Below are positions 18,227-27,900 of a DNA stretch of 59,629 nt, in pieces. The notes under the pieces are model-generated. The model saw nothing but the letters and a program-made list of their open reading frames with translations. It had not been told where the DNA came from and did no database searches. The DNA lies in assembly GCA_039679385.1 (NCBI GenBank), contig JBDKVB010000094.1:1-59629 (forward strand), in the 5' to 3' direction. This DNA is from Armatimonadia bacterium (lineage in GTDB: Bacteria > Armatimonadota > Zipacnadia > Zipacnadales > JABUFB01). Within the stretch, counting starts at the first letter, position 1; each line of letters starts with the position of its first letter. Made by a program: the position numbers and the translations under genes.

Positions 18227-19246
18227 ATGCACAACCGTCACCTGCTGCCGTCGCGCTGGAGTCTTGTGGCGGGGGCTCTGTTCGTGCTCAGCGCAGCCAC
18301 GGTGTCGGCCAATGAGATCCAGTTGGCCGGTATCCGGTTGGGGCAGCACGCGCTGCATGTCATGGAGGTCTACGGCCAGCCCCAGGGCGTGGTCAAGGGG
18401 TCTGGCGGTGTGACCCTAGCCGGAGGCACAGGAGCAGCCGCCCCGACTGCTGCAACGCCCGGAGCGGCTGAGCCCGGCGCAGGTTCTGCCGAGCCCGGCA
18501 GTGCTGCACCAGAGGCCGGCGGTCCGGAGGGCGCTGCGGGCGGTGCCGGTGGCGCCGTACCCGGAGCTCCTACAGGCACGGGTGCCGAAGGTGTTCCCGG
18601 GGTAGCCGGTGCTGCTGCGGCCGGAGCCGGAGCCGGTGGCGCTGGTGGTGGCGGCGGTGCCGTAGGTGGCGCGCCAACGGGGCCTCTGCCCTTCTTCCGG
18701 ACAGACTGCCCGGACTGGGCAGCTCCCGTCTGGGTGCCGCTCATGACCGAAGAGACGCTCTACGTCTACCGCCGTGGCGACGTGGTCCTGGGCGTCGTGC
18801 TCGACCGCGATGGCTACGTGGTAGCGATTGCCGTGGCGGGGCGCAAGTGCGACTGGGCGCGCACCGCGATGTGGGATCCGAAGCGCTCGATCAAGCTCGG
18901 CGACGACTACACCCGAGTCCTCCAGCGCTACGGCTACCCGGAGACCACCTCTACCTATGCCCGCAACGACCGCTCCTTCGTAAGCCGGCTCTCTCCGGCT
19001 GCGGTGAACGCGGCCTTTGGTGGAATCGCGAATGCGGCCCGCGACCTGGTCCTGCACTATGGCTTCAACGACAATGTGGAGTTCCTGATGCGCGACATGA
19101 AGGTCGTCAGAATCCACATCTGGGAGCCTGACATGAGGCTTCCTGAGACCCGTGCCGGTGGTGGCGGTGGAACAACGGCCGCTCCCGGTGCGGAAGGCAT
19201 GCCTGCCCCGGGTGCTGCCGAACCTGGGTCAAGCTCGCCCCAATAG
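18227..19246 (+). CDS. Secreted protein, paralog B, with Gly/Ala/Pro-rich insertion
   Basis: 339 residues. Signal peptide (cleavage near V-S-A-N-E), then I-Q-L-A-G-I-R-L-G-Q-H and V-Y-G-Q-P as in paralog A. The low-complexity insertion is longer (about 110 residues, rich in Gly and Ala with Pro and Glu). The second module has I-K-L-G-D-D-Y-T-R-V-L-Q-R-Y-G-Y-P and L-M-R-D-M-K-V-V-R-I-H-I-W-E, followed by another Gly/Ala/Pro tail. It lies 105 bases after paralog A and ends at a strong terminator, so the two are a cotranscribed tandem duplication. Both are likely periplasmic or surface proteins. Confidence 0.72.
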   Translation: MHNRHLLPSRWSLVAGALFVLSAATVSANEIQLAGIRLGQHALHVMEVYGQPQGVVKGSGGVTLAGGTGAAAPTAATPGAAEPGAGSAEPGSAAPEAGGPEGAAGGAGGAVPGAPTGTGAEGVPGVAGAAAAGAGAGGAGGGGGAVGGAPTGPLPFFRTDCPDWAAPVWVPLMTEETLYVYRRGDVVLGVVLDRDGYVVAIAVAGRKCDWARTAMWDPKRSIKLGDDYTRVLQRYGYPETTSTYARNDRSFVSRLSPAAVNAAFGGIANAARDLVLHYGFNDNVEFLMRDMKVVRIHIWEPDMRLPETRAGGGGGTTAAPGAEGMPAPGAAEPGSSSPQ

Positions 19247-19272
19247 ATAGGGTTCCCTCTCGACTAGGTGTG

Positions 19273-19299
19273 AAACGCCCCCCGGTCGGGGGGCGTTTT
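19273..19299 (+). terminator. Intrinsic terminator after the paralog pair
   Basis: An 11-bp perfect stem (19273-19283 with 19288-19298), tetraloop GGTC and a TTTT tract that overlaps the stem end. Confidence 0.88.
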
Positions 19300-19448
19300 G
19301 GCTTGTCTGGGGGAAGGAAGAGCGGGGCGTTCGGCGAACACCTTGGCGGCTCCGTGTCCGGCTTGAGGGCTGGCGGGGCGTGTGGAGGTGCGACCCTTTC
19401 TGCGCCGGATAACGTACAAGACCAGCAACTGAGCTGGTAGGACACTCC

Positions 19449-21482
19449 ATGGACTTCGAGTCAGTAAAGGAAGAGATCAAGCGTCGGGTCAAGCTGGAGG
19501 ACATCGTCTCGCAGCACGTGGCCCTACAGCGCGCCGGGAGTCGTCTGCGGGCTCGTTGCCCCTTCCACCAGGAGAAGACCCCCTCGTTCTACGTCAACCC
19601 GGCTCTCGGATTCTGGAAGTGCTTCGGCTGCGGGGCCGGAGGCGACGTCTTCGACTTCGTGATGCGCATCGAGGGCCTCACCTTCAGCGAGGCCGGAGAG
19701 CGCTTGGCCGAGCGTGTGGGGCTGCAATGGCGCGTCGAGCCCGGCGAGGAGGCCAGGGCGAAGCGCCGGGAGCTTGCCCGAAGGGCCAACGAACTGGCAG
19801 TAGACTACTTCGAGAAGCTCCTGCGCACACCCGCCGGCAACGAAGGGCTCGACTACCTCTATCGGCGGCAGTTCACCGATGAGACCATCACGCGTTTCCG
19901 CCTCGGGTGGGCCGCCGATAGCTGGGACCAACTCCTGCGATACTTGCGGCAACAGGGCCTCGACGAAGGTGTGGCGGTGCAGGCCGGGCTCGCCAAGGAG
20001 CGGGCGACCGGCGGCGCCTATGATGTCTTTCGCCGGCGCGTGGTGTTCCCGATCATGGACGTGAGTGGGCGCACCATCGGCTTCGGCGGCCGAGCCCTCG
20101 ACCCGGACGATCCTGCGAAGTACCTGAACACGGCCGACACGCCGATGTTCAAGAAGGGCCACCACGTCTACGCCCTCGGACTCGCGCGACCGGCAATCGT
20201 GCGCGAGAAAAGCGCGGTGATCGTCGAAGGCTATACAGATGTCATCAGCCTCCATCAGGCGGGGGTAGAGAACGTGGTGGCGTGCCTGGGGACGGCACTG
20301 ACCCAGGACCACCTCAACTTGCTCTCCCGCTATGCCGAGGAGATCATCCTGGCCTACGACGCGGACGCGGCAGGAATCGGGGCTGCGGCGCGGAACATAC
20401 CGATGCTGGAAGCCTGCGCGGCCGAGGTCAAGATCGTGCTCTTACCGACGGGTCTGGACCCTGACGACCTCGTCAAGCAGCAGGGGGCGGAAGGATTCCG
20501 CCTGGCACTGGCGAAACGTTCCACGCCGGTCGAATACGAGATCGAGTTGAAGTTCGCCCAGCAGAGGGACCGCGGTCCAGACGGGGTATTGCGGGCGGCT
20601 CGCGAAGCGGTAGAGGTGCTTCTGCGGGTCCCGGATCGCACACGCCGTGACGAGTTCCTCCGACGTGCAGCCGACCTGTGGGGACAAGGGCATCCCGGGC
20701 GAACGGCGGCGATGGAGAGGTCGCTGCGGGAGGAAGTCAAAGTCCGGCTGGGGCAGCGTGAGGCACCATCGCACAACCGCGCCGAGTCTCCCCGCGACCG
20801 CGGGTTCATTACCGCGACGGTGGCGCGCCAGGCCTCTGAGGTGGACGTGGGTGTTCAGGCGGCGGAACGCGAGTTGCTGTGTGCGGCTCTGATGCGGCGT
20901 GAGTGGGCAGTCCAGGTGACCGCCCAGGTCGAGCCCGAGGAGTTCAACCTGGAGCTCCACCAGAGGATCGCGGCGGCGCTCGGTGAGGCTCTGACGGAGG
21001 CGGCAGACTACAGTGCCGCAGAGGTGCTCAAGCATCTGGAAACGGACCAGGAAGCGTGGGAGTTGGCCGCTACCCTGACCCTTGAAGAGCCTCAGCAGGT
21101 GGACGAAGTCCTGTCCACGAACATCACAACCATCAAGAACTATCGCTCAAGTGGAGGCTACCGCGGCCTCTATGAAGTGCCTGCCGAAGAAGAGGATGCA
21201 CCCTTGCCCCAGGTTGCCGACTGGGAGGCGTTGCGCCAACGGGTAACGGAGAAGATCAACGCCGGTACCCTGGATCCAGAGGACCCGGATTACATCCTCT
21301 ATAGGACGTACACGGCGCGGTTCCATGGGAAAGGCCAGTTGGGGTTTGTCGGCGGGGAGAGCGGCACCGTGAGGGGCGAGGGCGCCCAAACGGTCGCCAG
21401 GGACACGGGCCGGCAGGGCCCGGAGGCGCTTGCAGACCTGCTGCCCGAAGATGATGACCCGTTTGCAGAGGAAGGGAGTTGA
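19449..21482 (+). CDS. dnaG: DNA primase
   Basis: 677 residues. DnaG makes RNA primers at the replication fork. The N-terminal CHC2 zinc domain has C37, H40, C58 and C61 in C-P-F-H-x-E-K-T-P-S-F and W-K-C-F-G-C-G. The DnaG catalytic core follows, then a TOPRIM domain with V-E-G-Y-T-D-V near residue 256 and A-Y-D-A-D-A-A-G. The C-terminal third is less conserved, as expected for the helicase-binding domain. The gene sits directly before rpoD with a 4-base overlap, the core of the classical macromolecular-synthesis operon; rpsU is not adjacent. Confidence 0.96.
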   Translation: MDFESVKEEIKRRVKLEDIVSQHVALQRAGSRLRARCPFHQEKTPSFYVNPALGFWKCFGCGAGGDVFDFVMRIEGLTFSEAGERLAERVGLQWRVEPGEEARAKRRELARRANELAVDYFEKLLRTPAGNEGLDYLYRRQFTDETITRFRLGWAADSWDQLLRYLRQQGLDEGVAVQAGLAKERATGGAYDVFRRRVVFPIMDVSGRTIGFGGRALDPDDPAKYLNTADTPMFKKGHHVYALGLARPAIVREKSAVIVEGYTDVISLHQAGVENVVACLGTALTQDHLNLLSRYAEEIILAYDADAAGIGAAARNIPMLEACAAEVKIVLLPTGLDPDDLVKQQGAEGFRLALAKRSTPVEYEIELKFAQQRDRGPDGVLRAAREAVEVLLRVPDRTRRDEFLRRAADLWGQGHPGRTAAMERSLREEVKVRLGQREAPSHNRAESPRDRGFITATVARQASEVDVGVQAAERELLCAALMRREWAVQVTAQVEPEEFNLELHQRIAAALGEALTEAADYSAAEVLKHLETDQEAWELAATLTLEEPQQVDEVLSTNITTIKNYRSSGGYRGLYEVPAEEEDAPLPQVADWEALRQRVTEKINAGTLDPEDPDYILYRTYTARFHGKGQLGFVGGESGTVRGEGAQTVARDTGRQGPEALADLLPEDDDPFAEEGS

Positions 21483-23557
21483 AGTCTTTGGCCGAGGGGA
21501 AGGAAGCTGAGATCCACGAGCTTCCAGAGGTTCGCGCGCTGCTGCGCAAGGGCCGCCGGACCGGCGTGGTCACCTACGCCGAGATCCAGGACGGCCTTGG
21601 CGAACTTGAGGAACTTGAGGCGGGCGATATCGAGGACGTCTATCGCCTGTTTGTCGAGGCGGGCATCCGCGTGGTGGATGAAGACGAGGAAGAAGAAGAG
21701 GAGGAAGAAGAGCTCAGTGAGGACGAGCTCGATGAGCTGGAGGACGTCCCCATCGACGATTCGGTCCGGATGTACCTGCGGGACATCGGTCGCGTCGCGC
21801 TGCTGACTGCCCGCGAGGAAGTCGAACTCGCCCGGCGCATCCAGAAGGGTGACGGCGAGGTCGCGCTGGATGTCGTCCACAACAGCCTGGTGTTCACGCC
21901 CCACGAACGCCTGGAGCCCAACACCGTCTACACCGTCACCGTCAAGGGCGGCGATAGCGGCGTCTTCGATGTCCAGGGCCAGTCCATGGACAAGGACGCC
22001 GTGTTCTCCTTTCGTGTGGCTTCGGCCGAGTCGGCCCTCCAGGTCGAGACAGTCCGGCCGGCTGACCGTGCCGAGGAGATAGAGGCCGAGGTCGAGATCT
22101 ACGTGCGGTTCAACGACGCCCTCGAGCCTTCCACCATCACCACCGAGAGTGTGGAGTTGGCCGACGACAAGGGCCGGGCCGTTCAGGGATCGGTCAGACC
22201 TGGCGAGCATCCCTGGTGCCTCATCTTCACGCCTGCGGCGCCCTTGCTGCATCGCAACACCTTTACCTTCACGGTCAGGGGCGGCGTTCGTGGCGTGCGT
22301 GGCGAGACCGGCCGCGTCTTGCCCGAGGACTTCACCTCCACCTTCAGCACCGCCCAGCGTAAGGCGGCGCCCCGAGTAGTCGCCTCCTTCCCGGCCGACG
22401 GTGCGACCGAGGTGCCGCTGGGCATTGGCCTTAGCCTGGATACCGACCGTCGCCTGCAGCCCGAAACCGTCAACACCCGGACCGTCCAACTGACCGACGC
22501 CATGGGTACCGGTATGAGCGGGACGGTGCACTATAGCGATGAGTTGCACCGCATCACCTTCCTGCCCGACCAGCCGCTGGAAGCCGAGATGCACTACACC
22601 CTCACTGCTGTGGGCGGACGCAAGGGCATCGTTGGCATCACGGGCTTTGCGCTCCACGAGGCCCAGTCGGTGGACTTCGACACCTCCTCAGAGCACGAGA
22701 GGCCCACGGTGGTCGAGACATACCCCCACCATGAGGGGCGAGGCGTCGCGCCACGGGTAGCGGTTCACGCCGTTTTCAACCAGCGCATCAACCCCAGTAG
22801 CGTTGACGCGGGCAGCATGAAGGTCAAGGATGAGCAGGCTGTGAAAGCCCTCGCCGAGGCCAACCTGCGCCTGGTTGTCAGCATCGCCCGCAAGTACACC
22901 GGGCGTTCGTCCATGAGCTTCCTTGACCTCATCCAGGAAGGCAACATGGGCCTCATGCGGGCGGTCGAGAAGTTCGACTACCGCAAGGGGTACAAGTTCA
23001 GCACCTATGCAACCTGGTGGATTCGGCAGGCCATCACCCGGGCCATCGCCGACCAGGGCCGGATCATCCGCATCCCGGTCCACATGGTCGAGACGATCAA
23101 CCGCCTGGTCAAGACTTCGCGGCAGCTCCTCCAGCAACTCGGCCGAGAGCCGACCCTCGAGGAAGTCGCAGCAGAGATGGACATGCCGCTGGAGCGGGTC
23201 AGTGAGATCCGCAGGATCGCTCCCGAGCCACTCTCCCTGGAAGCCCCGGTGGGCGAGGAGGAGAACAGTCATCTGGGGGATTTTGTCCCAGATGAGGAGA
23301 TCTACACTCCGGTAGATGCTGCCTCGAACCTCGTGCTCCGGGAGCAGCTCGAGAAGGTCCTTGAGACCCTCAGCGAACGCGAGCGTGAGGTTCTGAAGCT
23401 GCGCTTCGGGCTCGAAGACGGGTACTCGCGAACCCTGGAAGAAGTGGGGCACATCTTCGAAGTCACTCGTGAGCGCATCCGCCAGATCGAGGCGAAGGCA
23501 CTCAAAAAGCTGCGCCACCCGGGACGAAACAAGGCACTGCGCGACTACCTGGACTAG
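21479..23557 (+). CDS. rpoD: Primary sigma factor with inserted Ig-like repeats
   Basis: 692 residues. An N-terminal part (1-90, with nine consecutive Glu) leads to region 1.2 at about 91-127 ([12 protein letters not shown]). Residues 128-453 are Big_5/SbsA Ig-like sequence. Canonical regions 2-4 follow: [43 protein letters not shown], and [14 protein letters not shown] in region 4.2. All DNA- and core-binding motifs look intact, so it should recognise normal -35/-10 promoters. Position after dnaG marks it as the housekeeping sigma. The start is TTG overlapping the dnaG stop; a TTG nine bases later, better spaced from GGGAG, is also possible. Confidence 0.95.
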   Translation: MKSLAEGKEAEIHELPEVRALLRKGRRTGVVTYAEIQDGLGELEELEAGDIEDVYRLFVEAGIRVVDEDEEEEEEEEELSEDELDELEDVPIDDSVRMYLRDIGRVALLTAREEVELARRIQKGDGEVALDVVHNSLVFTPHERLEPNTVYTVTVKGGDSGVFDVQGQSMDKDAVFSFRVASAESALQVETVRPADRAEEIEAEVEIYVRFNDALEPSTITTESVELADDKGRAVQGSVRPGEHPWCLIFTPAAPLLHRNTFTFTVRGGVRGVRGETGRVLPEDFTSTFSTAQRKAAPRVVASFPADGATEVPLGIGLSLDTDRRLQPETVNTRTVQLTDAMGTGMSGTVHYSDELHRITFLPDQPLEAEMHYTLTAVGGRKGIVGITGFALHEAQSVDFDTSSEHERPTVVETYPHHEGRGVAPRVAVHAVFNQRINPSSVDAGSMKVKDEQAVKALAEANLRLVVSIARKYTGRSSMSFLDLIQEGNMGLMRAVEKFDYRKGYKFSTYATWWIRQAITRAIADQGRIIRIPVHMVETINRLVKTSRQLLQQLGREPTLEEVAAEMDMPLERVSEIRRIAPEPLSLEAPVGEEENSHLGDFVPDEEIYTPVDAASNLVLREQLEKVLETLSEREREVLKLRFGLEDGYSRTLEEVGHIFEVTRERIRQIEAKALKKLRHPGRNKALRDYLD
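21860..22837 (+). other. Big_5 (SbsA-type) Ig-like insert inside rpoD
   Basis: Codons 128-453 of the sigma factor. Two full repeats and two half repeats are visible through the recurring pieces x-F-T-P-x-x-x-L, Y-T-V-T-V/F-T-F-T-V/Y-T-L-T-A and L-x-P-x-T-[IV]. The G-x-V turn recurs at residues 126, 237 and 348, an exact 111-residue period. Such repeats are normally found in secreted and S-layer-associated proteins. Removing 128-453 would join G-D-G-E to A-V-K-A-L-A-E-A-N, giving a normal-length sigma region 1.2-2.1 link. The reading frame is open through both junctions. Confidence 0.88.
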
Positions 23558-23624
23558 CGGGTGCTGCAGAAGCTCCGCGGTGCACAAGGGCGGATCGGAG
23601 TGCCCTCCCCCTTGCGAGTACCAG

Positions 23625-23654
23625 TTGCGAGGCCCCGTGACGGTTGGGTATACT
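23625..23654 (+). promoter_or_regulatory. Promoter for the CAT tRNA
   Basis: TTGCGA at 23625-23630, an 18-base spacer and TATACT at 23649-23654, eighteen bases before the tRNA. Confidence 0.65.
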
Positions 23655-23671
23655 GTGGGCGCCCTGGCACT

Positions 23672-23747
23672 GGGCCCGTAGCTCAGCGGTTAGAGCAGTC
23701 GGCTCATAACCGATTGGTCGCTGGTTCAAATCCGGCCGGGCCCACCA
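23672..23747 (+). tRNA. tRNA with CAT anticodon (elongator Met, or Ile2)
   Basis: A full 76-base cloverleaf: acceptor stem GGGCCCG/CGGGCCC, D stem GCTC/GAGC, anticodon stem GTCGG/CCGAT around loop CTCATAA, T stem GCTGG/CCGGC with TTCAAAT, discriminator A and encoded CCA. The acceptor is fully paired from base 1, so it is not the initiator. Loop CAT fits elongator Met or the lysidine-modified Ile2 tRNA. The TTGGTCGCTGGTTCAA stretch is also found in E. coli ileX-type tRNAs as I remember them, so identity is open. Confidence 0.95.
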
Positions 23748-23758
23748 GTCTGAAAGCT

Positions 23759-23815
23759 CGCCACTCCGATCCGTGCCCTTCGCGTGTGGGCTCGTTGAGG
23801 GGTGGCGTCTTTGTT
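23759..23815 (+). terminator. Terminator after the tRNA
   Basis: A 9-bp stem with one G-U pair (23759-23767 with 23799-23807) followed by TCTTTGTT. The loop is long (31 bases). Confidence 0.5.
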
Positions 23816-23931
23816 AGCAGCAGCGATGAAACGGTTTGAGGGCGCCTCCGCGTCGGCCGAGAAGTAACCGGGGAGCCCCCGCCACGTGTGACGTGTGCAC
23901 AGGCAACACAGGCCTGACAGGAGATGCGGTC

Positions 23932-26900
23932 ATGATCGGTGTCATCGCAGAACACCTCAAAACGCACCGGCACCAACTGGGCAAGCACGCGCTGTTCATC
24001 GGTTCCGCGGTGAAGATCCCGCCAAAGGACCAGCTCGTTCTCACCTCCCTTGAGCAGATGGCGCTGAAGTGGGCCGGTGACCGTGTGGCCGATCTAGAGG
24101 GCACCGAGCAGATTCTCGCAGCCCTCGATCTGATGGCCGCCGAGGTCACCGATCACCGTGAGCGCTGCCGGTTGCTGCGTGAGGAGGTCGGCGAAGAGGC
24201 GAGGCCCGCCGAGGGGCACGTGCGCCTGTCCCGTCTCGTCAAAGATGGCTACTACTCCACGATCTTCGTCACGGAACCCGACGATATGCTGGAGCGGGCC
24301 CTCCATGCCCAGCATCTCGAGCCCGGTAAGGACTACCATCTCCTGGTTGGCGGCCTCGACGACCCGGAAGAGATCAACGTTGCTCTGGCCGAGTCCACGC
24401 GCCCGGCCCTGGTGAAGTGCGGCGGCGACTGGACGCGTGACTTCCTACCTCTGTCCCGGGCCGAGCTCTCGCGCATCGCCGGCGATATGAACAAGGTGAT
24501 CCAGGGGAACTTCAAGATCTTCTCCGTCTTCGTGGCCATGACCGAGCGGGAGGATGCCTTCCTGGCCCAGGTCCCAAAAGAGGGCGCCCGGATCTTCTGG
24601 ATCAACACCCTCATCCCCATGGCCAATGAGGAGCTCTACGACGAGCTGCGGATTGAGAACCCGGCCAGCGCCGAGTACCACCGCTACCAGCCGCACGTGA
24701 TCGAGCTGCTGGAGGCTCGTCACTCCTCCCGACACCTGCTCTGCCGCGAGCCCGGCTCCTTCAACGAGTTCGCCGCCAAGCTCCACACCCGACTGGTCCG
24801 CCAGCGACACCTGCGGCGTGGCCAGAAGTACGACCTCACCGTCTCGCGAGGCGGTCCCTACCGTTTCCTCGACCACTTCGATGTCGAGGACGGAGACTTC
24901 TACTTCGGCCGCGAGGACGACGTGAAGGCTGTGATGGAGAAGATCCAGACCAGCCCGATCACCGTGGTCTTCGGCCAGGCGGCCATGGGGAAGACCTCGC
25001 TGCTGCGTGCCGGTGTCATGGCCGCCCTGAGGCGCGAGTCCGAGGAAGCGGACAAGAAGGACACGCATCCGTGGCTGGTGGCCTATACCCGCGTCGGCGA
25101 CGAGCCGATTGCCAGCATCCGGGCAGCCATCATCAACTCCCTGGAGCAGCTCGGGTATGAGCCGGGCAAGCTGGCGCAGACCCGGTCCCTGTGCGAGGTC
25201 GTCAAGGGGGCGGCCGAACTCACTGGACGCCAGGTCATCCTCCTCCTCGATCAGTTCGCCGAGTTCCATGTGAAGCTCGGCGATAAGACCAAGGAGAAGG
25301 CACGCGAGGCCTTGCGCGCCTGTTTCGACAACTGCGGCGATCAGTTCCGCATGGTCCTGGCGATCCGTGAGGACTTCGTCGGCGAGCTCTACGAGATGCA
25401 GAGCGACTTCCCGGCGATCATGCACAACATGCACCGCCTCCACAAGTTCACGCCCGAGCAGGCCGCCGACGCCATCATCAAGCCTGCGCAGAACTTCGAG
25501 CTGCAGGTCAAGCGGACTTTGGTCGAGCGGATCGTCGACGACCTCAATCGCGAGGGCATTGAACCCGCGCAGCTTGAGATCGTGTGCCACTCGGTCTACG
25601 AGGCGCGGTCGAAGGGAAGCCATTTTCTCGGCGAGCGACTCTACGACGAGCTCGGTGGCGCGCAACAGATCCTGGACAAGTACCTCGAGCGAGCACTGAA
25701 CCTGCTACTGCCGCCCGAGAGGCGGGTCGCTGCGAAGATGCTCATCTTCATCGCCGGCGGCTCAGAGTTGAAGTCGGCGCAGCCGGTGGAGCGCATCGCC
25801 GCCGAGGCAGAGGCCGATCGGGAACTCGTCGAGCGCGTGCTCGCACGACTGGTTGATATGGGTCTGCTGCGACCGGTCGGACGTGGACGTCGTCGCGAGT
25901 ACGAGTTGGTCCACGAGATCCTGGCCGACAAGATCCAGAGCGATCTCGCCGGTAAGCAGCCTATGACGCGGGATGTCCAGGACCTACTCACACGCGAAAT
26001 GAACAACGCCGCGCAGTTTGGGCTGCTGATTCCGCCCGAAGAGCTGCGGATGATCGATCAGGCACGCGACGAACTCCTCATGGGACCAGACGAGCTGAAA
26101 CTCCTGATCCGCAGCGCCCTGACACAGGAGCAGGAGACTGACTACTGGTTCGACAGAGTCATGGACCTGGGCGACGACAAGGGCGAGTTCCTGGCCCAGC
26201 TCATGCGGGATGAGGCGCCGCAGGTCAGACTCACGACCTACCAAAAGCTCGGCGACCACCTTGAGCCCCGGCTGATCCGCCACCTGGTGCATGGTCTCGA
26301 TGATGATCAGGCCGAGATACGAACCCTTGCTACCGGCTATCTGGGACAGCTTGAGGGCCACCTGGAGGCCATGCTCGAAAACCGGGACTACCGCGTTCGT
26401 GCCCTGGCGGCACGCTCCTTGGGGCGGACCGGCTCCCGGCGGCTGGTCAAGGCGCTCACCGACTCCTTCTTGGAGGGAAGCGTGCCGCTGCGGGATGAGC
26501 TGACGGCGGCGCTGATCGCGATCGACGAGCCCCGTGCACCGGCCATGCTGCTGCGAAGCGTCTCGGCGGCCCCCGAAAGCGCCTGGAGCGCGGCCTATGC
26601 CCTGGGGCGGGTGTCCATTGCCGAGAGCGATCTCAAGGCTCTGGAGAAGGCGGCCAAGGGCAAGTCGCGGCCCGAACTCAGCTACGCCCTGGGAGTCGCC
26701 TACACCTTCCGGCGCAGCTTCCCGGAGGCGGGCGAGGCCCTGAGCAAGGCCCGGGAAGGCGTGCAGGAGGAGGTCGGCATCGCCTCGCTCGACGAGGCTG
26801 ACCGGGAGTTGCGCCGATCAAAGCGACGTGCGGCCGCAGGCGTGGATGCATGGCCCATGTTCGGGCAGATTGCGGCCCATGGCGCCATGACCATGCAGCA

Positions 26901-27900
26901 GGTCACGCCGCCCTTGGAGATCGCCTGGGAGTTCGTGACGAAGGACCAGATCGTCGCCTCGCCGGTGGTCCGCGACAACACGGTCTACATCGGCTCACGC
27001 GACAAGCGCCTCTACGCCATCGACACCGGCAAGGGCACCGCCCGCTGGAGCTTCGATGCACCCGAACGCATTGAGAGTGCAGCGGCTCTCTCGCAGGAGC
27101 TGGTCTGCTTCGGCACCCTGAGCGGGTCGGTCCACGGCCTTGACGTGGCCTCAGGCGAGCAGCGCTGGAAGGTCTCCCTGGAAGGGCCGGTACGGTCCTC
27201 CTGCGTGATCGATGGCGACGGCCTGTACGTCGGTACCCGTGCCGGCGAGCTCGTGCGTCTGGCGGTTCCAACCGGCGAGGAGGTCTGGAAGCGTACGCTG
27301 CCCGGTGAGATCTCCGCAGCACCGGCGGTCTATGAGGACCTCGTGCTGGTCGGCTGCTGGGATGCGGGCATCCATGCTCTGAACACTACGGACGGCAGTG
27401 AGGTGTGGGTCTTCAAAGCGCAGGCCCCGGTTTCCTCCTCCCCGGCCGTAGCCGAGGGAACCGTCTACTGCGGCTCCGATGACCACGGGCTCTACGCCTT
27501 GACCACTCGTGACGGTGAGCTGATCTGGCGCGCCGATCTCAAGGGCCAGGTCCGATCCTCTGGGGCACTGACGGAGGAGCTCGTCATCGTAGGCAGCACA
27601 GACGGCAAGTGCTACGCCGTGTCACGGGCAACCGGCGAGATCGTGTGGGCCACCGAGACAGCGGAGGAGATCATGGCAGCGCCCTCGGTCTCCGGTGAGT
27701 TCGTGTACGTCGGCTCCCGGGATGGCGCGCTCTACGCCCTTTCGGTCCATGATGGCGAGGTCGTGTGGCGCCATCAGACCGCCTATGGTCTGTACTCCGC
27801 ACCGGCCATCGCCGAGCAGACGGTGTTCGTGGGCTTGGACTACTACAACCTGGCGGCCTTCCGGCCCCAGGCGGAACTTGGCGTGGGCAAGAAGCGATGA
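23932..27900 (+). CDS. SIR2-like/STAND NTPase/HEAT/PQQ-propeller protein
   Basis: 1322 residues from the ATG with AGGAG eight bases upstream; in-frame codons further up lack a ribosome site. Residues 1-300 resemble a SIR2-like fold (R-L-S-R-L-V-K-D-G-Y-Y-S-T-I-F then D-D-M-L-E) but lack the Asn and His of active SIR2 (T-E-P-D-D replaces T-T-N-x-D; V-K-C-G-G-D replaces K-L-H-G-D). Residues 330-660 are an nSTAND1-type NTPase: F-Y-F-G-R-E-D-D, Walker A 348-355 (G-Q-A-A-M-G-K-T), Walker B ending D440-Q, I-R-E-D-F, then a winged-helix and V-H-E-I-L-A-D. About 745-900 are HEAT-like repeats. From 993 on is a PQQ-type propeller with repeated V-Y-x-G-S-x-D-x-x-L-Y-A-[IL]. Probably a cytoplasmic ligand sensor; defence is an inference. 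Confidence 0.82.
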   Translation: MIGVIAEHLKTHRHQLGKHALFIGSAVKIPPKDQLVLTSLEQMALKWAGDRVADLEGTEQILAALDLMAAEVTDHRERCRLLREEVGEEARPAEGHVRLSRLVKDGYYSTIFVTEPDDMLERALHAQHLEPGKDYHLLVGGLDDPEEINVALAESTRPALVKCGGDWTRDFLPLSRAELSRIAGDMNKVIQGNFKIFSVFVAMTEREDAFLAQVPKEGARIFWINTLIPMANEELYDELRIENPASAEYHRYQPHVIELLEARHSSRHLLCREPGSFNEFAAKLHTRLVRQRHLRRGQKYDLTVSRGGPYRFLDHFDVEDGDFYFGREDDVKAVMEKIQTSPITVVFGQAAMGKTSLLRAGVMAALRRESEEADKKDTHPWLVAYTRVGDEPIASIRAAIINSLEQLGYEPGKLAQTRSLCEVVKGAAELTGRQVILLLDQFAEFHVKLGDKTKEKAREALRACFDNCGDQFRMVLAIREDFVGELYEMQSDFPAIMHNMHRLHKFTPEQAADAIIKPAQNFELQVKRTLVERIVDDLNREGIEPAQLEIVCHSVYEARSKGSHFLGERLYDELGGAQQILDKYLERALNLLLPPERRVAAKMLIFIAGGSELKSAQPVERIAAEAEADRELVERVLARLVDMGLLRPVGRGRRREYELVHEILADKIQSDLAGKQPMTRDVQDLLTREMNNAAQFGLLIPPEELRMIDQARDELLMGPDELKLLIRSALTQEQETDYWFDRVMDLGDDKGEFLAQLMRDEAPQVRLTTYQKLGDHLEPRLIRHLVHGLDDDQAEIRTLATGYLGQLEGHLEAMLENRDYRVRALAARSLGRTGSRRLVKALTDSFLEGSVPLRDELTAALIAIDEPRAPAMLLRSVSAAPESAWSAAYALGRVSIAESDLKALEKAAKGKSRPELSYALGVAYTFRRSFPEAGEALSKAREGVQEEVGIASLDEADRELRRSKRRAAAGVDAWPMFGQIAAHGAMTMQQVTPPLEIAWEFVTKDQIVASPVVRDNTVYIGSRDKRLYAIDTGKGTARWSFDAPERIESAAALSQELVCFGTLSGSVHGLDVASGEQRWKVSLEGPVRSSCVIDGDGLYVGTRAGELVRLAVPTGEEVWKRTLPGEISAAPAVYEDLVLVGCWDAGIHALNTTDGSEVWVFKAQAPVSSSPAVAEGTVYCGSDDHGLYALTTRDGELIWRADLKGQVRSSGALTEELVIVGSTDGKCYAVSRATGEIVWATETAEEIMAAPSVSGEFVYVGSRDGALYALSVHDGEVVWRHQTAYGLYSAPAIAEQTVFVGLDYYNLAAFRPQAELGVGKKR

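Noticed and set aside
17400-18700. Short repeats in the secreted paralogs as a CRISPR array
   Set aside because: The repeats are Gly/Ala/Pro codon runs inside open frames, with no regular spacer structure.
21299-22657. 452-codon antisense frame across the dnaG end and the rpoD insert
   Set aside because: Considered as an alternative origin for the inserted segment, but the sense frame is a convincing Ig array continuous with sigma; the antisense frame shows no fold pattern.
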